Source of the DNA: Oscillospiraceae bacterium
GTDB taxonomy: Bacteria; Bacillota_A; Clostridia; Oscillospirales; Oscillospiraceae
NCBI GenBank assembly: GCA_017537045.1
Contig: JAFYLN010000209.1
Coordinates: 1 to 10,947, forward strand
DNA: 10,947 bases
Direction of reading: 5' to 3'
Below the pieces are notes generated by a model, which saw only the letters and a list, made by a program, of their open reading frames with translations, did no database searches and was not told the origin of the DNA. Below, one piece after another: positions 6,781 through 10,947 of the stretch (position 1 is its first letter; every line of letters begins with the position of its first letter). The translations under genes were made by a program, and so were the position numbers.

Positions 6781-6801
6781 TCAGCAAGAAACAGTGCGCA
6801 T
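6781..6801 (-). CDS. Predicted 6-residue leader peptide (MRTVSC) of the ABC-F gene
   Basis: ATG at 6801 reads MRTVSC and stops with TGA (6783-6781). GGAG (6813-6810) lies 8 bases upstream, with GAGAGG also abutting the ATG, and the promoter start is ~25 bases upstream. Its last codons (6791-6781, UUUCUUGCUGA) are complementary to 6720-6710 (UUGGCAGGAAA) over 11 pairs including three G-U, which would sequester the antiterminator strand. A ribosome held on this ORF by an antibiotic would free that strand. Such leader ORFs are known for several antibiotic-induced ABC-F and methyltransferase genes. That this one is translated is inference. Confidence 0.6.
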   Translation of the reverse strand: MRTVSC

Positions 6802-6832
6802 CCTCTCAACTCCAATCTGTATCATTTCTTAA

Positions 6833-6861
6833 ATTATAGCAGATACCGGGGCGTTTTGCAA
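6833..6861 (-). promoter_or_regulatory. Strong predicted promoter of the ABC-F leader
   Basis: TTGCAA (6861-6856), 17-base spacer, then TATAAT (6838-6833) preceded by TGC, a consensus extended -10. Start expected near 6826. It lies only 22 bases beyond the stop codon of the deformylase gene on the same strand. Confidence 0.75.
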
Positions 6862-6883
6862 GCATCCGCTTCCGGTTTGCTTT

Positions 6884-7297
6884 TCAAATCAGGATGCCGT
6901 TGCAGTGGTCAATTTCGTGCTGGATGATCTGCGCCGCCCAGCCCTCAAAGGTTTTCAGGCGGGTTTGAAACTGTTCCGTCTGGTACTGCACCTTGATCTT
7001 CTGATAGCGTTTTGTTTTTCTCGGGCCGCCCAGCAATGACAGACAGCCTTCTTCAGTTTCATATTCTCCCGATGCTTTGATGATTTCCGGATTGAACATG
7101 AGCATTGGCGTGCCCCCGTTGTCAACCACAATGATCCGCTTAAACGCCCCGATCATATTCGCCGCCATGCCCACGCAGGTCTCCCGGTGGGCAAGCAGGG
7201 TGTCCAGCAGATCCTGCGCAAGGGGCAGATCTTCTTTCGTGGCCGGGGCGGATTTTCGCGCCAGCAGTATGGGATCATGAATCAACTCTCTTACCAT
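6884..7297 (-). CDS. def: Peptide deformylase, short clostridial type
   Basis: A 137-residue metalloenzyme that removes the formyl group from N-terminal formyl-methionine of nascent proteins. All three motifs are visible: CVGMAANMIG (41-50), where Asn47 replaces the usual Gln; EEGCLSL (82-88) with metal ligand Cys85; and QHEIDHCNG (126-134) with ligands His127 and His131 and catalytic Glu128. The protein ends three residues after the last motif, so the C-terminal extension of E. coli-type enzymes is absent. This short, Asn-containing form is, from memory, common in gut Clostridia and probably active. The ATG at 7297 follows GAGGA; an upstream in-frame TTG at 7318 would overlap the HAD gene and is rejected. 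The gap to the HAD stop is 8 bases, with the ribosome site overlapping that stop, so translation is probably coupled. It is not next to fmt, so it may be a second deformylase. Confidence 0.87.
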   Translation of the reverse strand: MVRELIHDPILLARKSAPATKEDLPLAQDLLDTLLAHRETCVGMAANMIGAFKRIIVVDNGGTPMLMFNPEIIKASGEYETEEGCLSLLGGPRKTKRYQKIKVQYQTEQFQTRLKTFEGWAAQIIQHEIDHCNGILI

Positions 7298-7305
7298 AAA
7301 AGTCC

Positions 7306-8064
7306 TCACATTTCGCAAAGAATTCTTGACAGCTGCTGCCAGTCGTAACCTTCAAATTCATAGTGGCCATCGGATGTATTTCCCGGGAAAAGAGCCGGGT
7401 CGGCCTCTGTCTGGTCGGGCGGAGTCAGGTTGGTGTGCATATAGAGTGTGTCCAAACCTGCGGCTTTCGCACCGGCAATGTCTGTTTCCCGGTCGTTCCC
7501 GATCATCAGACAGGTTTTGACGTTCAGTTTCTGCTCTGTCAGCAGCGCATTGTAGAACCGTGCATCGGGCTTGCGGCAGCCGTAGTCAGAAGAGATATAG
7601 ATGCCATCCAATTGTTCTCCCAGTCCCAGATGGCGCAGCTCGTAGGCGGTGAAAATACGCTGGGCATTGCTCAGCAGCCACAGCCGGTAACCCTTTTCAC
7701 GAAGCAGTGCCAGCGCTTCCAGCACATGGGGGTAAAGCTTTACATACTCGATAGAGGAAATGCGGAACAACTGCGCCGCGTTGATACCCAAAGTATCTGC
7801 ATTTTCCGTTACGCCATTGGCGCGGAAGAGTTCTTCCATCACCTGCTCGAAGGGAATGTCGGGGAAGCATTCATAGCTCTGTCCCGCCTGAGTCTCCCGG
7901 CGGCTCATAGCTGCGCGGAAGGCAGTTTTCAGTTCTTCTGCTGTGTAATGGGCACCGTAAAAGCCAAAATACAGCGCCGTTTTCTCCCAGACAAGGGCAT
8001 CCTCTTCCGTGTGGATGTCTACCAACGTGCCGTATAAATCAAAAATCAGATCCGTGTATTTCAT
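7306..8064 (-). CDS. HAD-superfamily hydrolase (subfamily IA phosphatase)
   Basis: A 252-residue cytoplasmic HAD protein. Motif I is FDLYGTLVD with nucleophile Asp9; the second acidic residue of DxD is Tyr11, as in many DxYGT members. Helical cap region lies at about 16-105. Motif II is LLSNAQ (Ser132), motif III CRKPD (Lys165) and motif IV IGNDRETDIAGAKAAG (Asp191, Asp195). Members dephosphorylate small phosphorylated metabolites or, with the DxYGT variant, may be dehalogenase-like; the substrate cannot be named. A weak GGAAG precedes ATG 8064. It lies 14 bases after the TIGR04076 gene and 8 bases before the deformylase gene, in a tight three-gene operon. Confidence 0.85.
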   Translation of the reverse strand: MKYTDLIFDLYGTLVDIHTEEDALVWEKTALYFGFYGAHYTAEELKTAFRAAMSRRETQAGQSYECFPDIPFEQVMEELFRANGVTENADTLGINAAQLFRISSIEYVKLYPHVLEALALLREKGYRLWLLSNAQRIFTAYELRHLGLGEQLDGIYISSDYGCRKPDARFYNALLTEQKLNVKTCLMIGNDRETDIAGAKAAGLDTLYMHTNLTPPDQTEADPALFPGNTSDGHYEFEGYDWQQLSRILCEM

Positions 8065-8078
8065 ATTTATCTTCCAAA

Positions 8079-8327
8079 TCAGTCAACAGCTTCGCCGTGA
8101 ATACAAACCCTGCCGCCGTCGGGACAGCGGGCATCAAAAGACTTCGCGCGGGTTTGTCCGTAATCCAGATCAGCTCCGTTTTGCAGAGCATAGACGAACG
8201 GGTATATACAATTCCAGAATTCATGACAAATGGGCGGGCACAGATCTTCGACGATGAAGGTGTCCCCCGCTTTCAAATATCCGCCGCGGCAGGTACTTTT
8301 CGTAACGGTCAATCTTACTTTACTCAT
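8079..8327 (-). CDS. TIGR04076-family small cysteine-rich protein
   Basis: An 82-residue protein of unknown function matching the TIGR04076 family as I recognise it: a short beta-strand start (MSKVRLTVTKSTC), GDTFIVEDLCPPICHEFW (21-38), YPFVYALQNGA (42-52) and FDARCPDGGRV (64-74). Cysteines at 13, 30, 34, 40, 68 and 75 suggest metal binding or a redox role, but none has been shown. There is no signal peptide. The ATG at 8327 follows AAGGAAGG at 9 bases. It is the first intact gene of the operon with the HAD hydrolase and deformylase. These proteins often sit beside redox or flavin enzymes in anaerobes; here that context is missing. Confidence 0.8.
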   Translation of the reverse strand: MSKVRLTVTKSTCRGGYLKAGDTFIVEDLCPPICHEFWNCIYPFVYALQNGADLDYGQTRAKSFDARCPDGGRVCIHGEAVD

Positions 8328-8367
8328 GCATTCAGCCTTCCTTCTGTTTTCATTTTCTCTGCGCTAC

Positions 8368-8483
8368 TTACGGCAGTTCGATCCAGAATTCCAGATCAAA
8401 ATGGGGATTTGGAAAGCCCGGAGCGCCATAGGGATAGGTTTCATGGCAGCACCGTACTTCTCCCCATTCCTGCTTTTGCGCAG
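8368..8483 (-). pseudogene. Possible decayed small ORF (~38 codons)
   Basis: After AAAAGGAGG (8498-8490) the minus strand carries a protein-like stretch ending HETYPYGAPGFPNPHFDL, then EFWIELP and TAA (8370-8368). That frame has no ATG, GTG or TTG start. The codon ideally spaced from the ribosome site is CTG (8483), which lies one frame off. Adding one A to the AAAA run just downstream would join CTG to the protein-like frame. This suggests a lost start codon and a one-base deletion, but a chance open frame is possible. No family is recognised. Confidence 0.25.
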
Positions 8484-8499
8484 GTTTTTCCTCCTTTTA

Positions 8500-8535
8500 A
8501 ACGCAAAACAGCCCTGTGCACCGGCGCAGGGCTGT
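8500..8535 (-). terminator. Terminator-like hairpin in the leader of the TIGR04076 operon
   Basis: ACAGCCCUG (8535-8527) pairs perfectly with CAGGGCUGU (8516-8508), 9 pairs, followed by UUUGCGUUU. It lies ~115 bases downstream of a strong promoter on the same strand. CUGUAA/UUACAG (8546-8541 with 8537-8532) would compete with its base. Confidence 0.65.
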
Positions 8536-8622
8536 AAAGTTTACAGAAATCCAGACAGAGTTACGCCACAGACAGACCATTATATCCGTTCATCATCTGA
8601 ACGCAACCTCTTTCCTGAATCT
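8536..8622 (-). ncRNA. Unidentified structured leader or small RNA upstream of the TIGR04076 operon
   Basis: The stretch between the predicted start (~8622) and the terminator hairpin holds no known gene. CGUUCA/UGAACG (8603-8598 with 8592-8587) forms a hairpin. AGAGGUUGCG (8611-8602) can pair with GCGUAACUCU (8566-8557) with one bulged G; the two partly conflict. An alternative is a leader peptide MMNGYNGLSVA from ATG 8596 after AGAGG (8611-8607). I recognise no riboswitch class. Confidence 0.35.
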
Positions 8623-8628
8623 GCCCTC

Positions 8629-8657
8629 ATTATATCCTGTTCTTTCCCATATTTCAA
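8629..8657 (-). promoter_or_regulatory. Near-consensus promoter of the TIGR04076-HAD-deformylase operon
   Basis: TTGAAA (8657-8652), 17-base spacer and a perfect TATAAT (8634-8629) on the minus strand. Start expected near 8622. The long distance to the first intact gene (ATG 8327) leaves room for the terminator-bearing leader. Confidence 0.75.
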
Positions 8658-8715
8658 GTTTAAATTTCAAAATTACCGCATATTTGTAAGCTGAACAACA
8701 CGGTGCGTTTTATGC

Positions 8716-8893
8716 AAATTTCAGTTTGTCGTACAGTCTTACAATAATCTCGTAGGGGCGGCTATCAGCCGCCCGGCGACACAGCATTACGTATTCGCAT
8801 TGGTTTTCGGCGAAATCGTAACATTTTACTGCGCGGGCGACCAATGGTCGCCCCTACGTTATCCACCCTACAGGGTGCGACAAACATCAATTT
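8716..8893. repeat. ~178-bp intergenic repeat, copy B
   Basis: Second copy of the repeat at 4929-5107, same orientation. Bounding inverted repeats are CGTAGGGGCG (8751-8760) and CGCCCCTACG (8849-8858). From GAAATCGTAACATTTTACTG (8812-8831) on to CCCCTACGTT (8860), about 49 bases are identical to copy A. The left arm differs: a GGGCGGC-TATCA-GCCGCCC hairpin replaces GGGCGGC-GACCC-GCCGCCC. It is non-coding and has no transposase nearby. Confidence 0.85.
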
Positions 8894-8916
8894 ACATCTC
8901 CACATAAAAAGGAACT

Positions 8917-8938
8917 CCCCGGCCTAGCCGGGGGTTTT
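8917..8938. terminator. GC-rich hairpin, possible bidirectional terminator
   Basis: CCCCGGC (8917-8923) pairs with GCCGGGG (8927-8933) over loop CTA. On the plus strand it is followed by GTTTTC, on the minus strand by AGTTCCTTTTT. It may back up the phosphoesterase terminator or stop transcripts coming from the repeat side. Confidence 0.5.
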
Positions 8939-8945
8939 CGGTATA

Positions 8946-8974
8946 CAAAAAAGCCACGCCCTATAAGCGTGGCT
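8946..8974 (-). terminator. Intrinsic terminator of the metallophosphoesterase gene
   Basis: On the minus strand AGCCACGC (8974-8967) pairs with GCGTGGCT (8959-8952) over a 7-base loop, followed by a T run covering 8952-8947. It lies 14 bases after the stop codon. Confidence 0.88.
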
Positions 8975-8988
8975 CTTGATATTCCATG

Positions 8989-9831
8989 TCAATGCATCAG
9001 TTCGATCAGAACCAGTTCCGGACGGTTGTTGATCCGAAAGGGAAAAATACTGTTACCAATACCACGGCTTACAACCATATTCGTTGCATTCTCTGTGTAT
9101 ACACCGGCATCGAACACCGGGAAGAATCCCTGCCCGGGTGCATAGATGCCACCAACAACCGGCAATCTGAATTGACCGCCATGGGCATGGCCGGCCAGAA
9201 CGAGATCAACTCCATGTTGCACATAAACCGCAAACAGCTCTGGCCTGTGGGAAAGCAGCACTGTGTAATGTTCCTGATTGACCAGTGGCTCCAGATTTCT
9301 CTGTATTCTGGCAGCGGCATCACCAAGGAGCTGATCTGTCTGGAAGGCCGGGTCATCCACACCAGCCAATGCAATGGATTCGCCATTGCATTCTATTTCG
9401 ATGCACATATTCTCCAGTACAGTCACGCCCAGTGCTTCCAATCCGGCTTTCAGCTCTTCATATTCAGAGATCCGGGATTCATGATTGCCCGTCACATAAT
9501 AGCACGGCGCAATCTGTACCGCGTCATGCGCAAACTGTAGGGCAATTTCGATATCCGTATTGCGGGAATCAACAAGATCCCCAGTTATGGCGATCATATT
9601 TGGCTCCGCTTTTTTCAGCATTGCAAGAAGGGTTTCGTTTTGATTGCCAAGCTGCGCATTGTGAAGGTCTGAAACCTGTGCGATGCGGTAGCCTTCAAAC
9701 GCTTCAGGCATGCGTTCACTTTTGATGGTGTATGCAGTCAATTCCAGTGCCGTGTTATTCTGGATGATCCATGCCGTCAGGCAAAGGAAAACTACCAGAA
9801 GCACGGCTGCTGCAAGCGCTTTTTTCTTCAT
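8989..9831 (-). CDS. Membrane-anchored calcineurin-like metallophosphoesterase (YkuE type)
   Basis: A 280-residue protein. Residues 1-4 are lysine-rich and ~5-23 form a hydrophobic helix (AAAVLLVVFLCLTAW), a signal anchor that places the catalytic domain outside the membrane. The two-metal phosphoesterase motifs are complete: VSDLHN (Asp55, His57), ITGDLVDS (Asp85), GNHE (Asn116, His117), LSHRPE (His195) and GHAHGGQ (His215, His217). Relatives such as YkuE act on cell-surface or lipid-linked phosphates, but the substrate is unknown here. The ATG at 9831 follows AGAAGGTGA. The gene lies on the same strand 83 bases after lysS, beyond a terminator. I see no clear promoter in between, so it may depend on partial read-through. 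Its own terminator is at 8946-8974. Confidence 0.87.
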   Translation of the reverse strand: MKKKALAAAVLLVVFLCLTAWIIQNNTALELTAYTIKSERMPEAFEGYRIAQVSDLHNAQLGNQNETLLAMLKKAEPNMIAITGDLVDSRNTDIEIALQFAHDAVQIAPCYYVTGNHESRISEYEELKAGLEALGVTVLENMCIEIECNGESIALAGVDDPAFQTDQLLGDAAARIQRNLEPLVNQEHYTVLLSHRPELFAVYVQHGVDLVLAGHAHGGQFRLPVVGGIYAPGQGFFPVFDAGVYTENATNMVVSRGIGNSIFPFRINNRPELVLIELMH

Positions 9832-9875
9832 CCATCATCACCTTCTTTGCAAAACTTCTATCAAAAGACAGAACA

Positions 9876-9903
9876 ACCCAAAGTACCGGAAAATACTTTG
9901 GGT
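9876..9903 (-). terminator. Intrinsic terminator of lysS
   Basis: ACCCAAAGTA (9903-9894 on the minus strand) pairs perfectly with TACTTTGGGT (9885-9876) over an 8-base loop, followed by TGTTCTGTCTTTTG. It starts 11 bases after the lysS stop. The tail is only moderately T-rich, so some read-through to the phosphoesterase is plausible. Confidence 0.75.
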
Positions 9904-9914
9904 CGTTTTGTCTA

Positions 9915-10947
<1,033 letters not shown>

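Noticed and set aside
6864..6883. Terminator after the deformylase gene
   Set aside because: A small hairpin (AAGCA/TGCTT with CCG/CGG) exists, but it is followed by GCAAAACG with no T run.
6884..7297. Inactive deformylase because motif I has Asn in place of Gln
   Set aside because: The metal ligands Cys85, His127 and His131 and catalytic Glu128 are intact, and Asn appears usual in this short clostridial subfamily.
8097..8694. Plus-strand open frames across the TIGR04076 gene and its leader
   Set aside because: They run antisense over a recognised family, a promoter and a terminator, and have no ribosome site or domain signature.
8986..9540. 184-codon plus-strand frame opposite the metallophosphoesterase
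   Set aside because: It is antisense to a gene with all calcineurin-type motifs and shows no family features of its own.

Overview
The window looks like a chromosomal segment from a gut Firmicute of the Clostridia, most likely an Oscillospirales/Ruminococcaceae member related to Faecalibacterium, Gemmiger or Subdoligranulum. This is inferred from moderately high GC, strong AGGAGG-type ribosome binding sites, the gene families present, and two kinds of palindromic intergenic repeat that I associate with these genera. Species assignment cannot be made from the sequence alone. No tRNA, rRNA, CRISPR array, transposase or phage gene is visible.

Left third (1-3330, all minus strand): a three-gene operon transcribed leftwards. 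Its first gene fuses a MetV-like cysteine-rich module to an RnfC-like flavin/iron-sulfur module. The second is a stand-alone MetV, and the third is methylenetetrahydrofolate reductase MetF, cut by the left window edge. Together they look like a MetF-MetV-RnfC2 type reductase complex that feeds electrons from a nicotinamide cofactor through FeS centres to MetF, giving methyl-tetrahydrofolate. A 139-bp palindromic repeat sits between metV and metF.

Middle (3373-6861): a group of antibiotic/genotoxin-defence-like genes. On the plus strand an AAC(6')-like GNAT acetyltransferase is followed 20 bases later by an AlkZ/YcaQ-like (HTH_42) DNA glycosylase, ending in a clear terminator. Convergent to it on the minus strand is an Lsa-type ABC-F ribosome-protection ATPase. 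Its roughly 230-base leader contains a strong promoter, a 6-codon upstream ORF, an antiterminator and an intrinsic terminator directly before the ribosome binding site. This is a nearly complete, readable transcription-attenuation switch.

Right-centre (6884-8657, minus strand): an operon of a TIGR04076-family small protein, a HAD-family phosphatase and a short peptide deformylase. A near-consensus promoter precedes it, followed by a ~115-base leader ending in a terminator-like hairpin and a possible decayed small ORF.

Right end (8716-10947): a second copy of a ~178-bp intergenic repeat (the first is at 4929-5107), terminator hairpins, a membrane-anchored calcineurin-like metallophosphoesterase, and the C-terminal two thirds of lysyl-tRNA synthetase, cut by the right edge.

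The most interesting elements are the ABC-F attenuator and, second, the fused MetV-RnfC protein with its duplicated MetV module.
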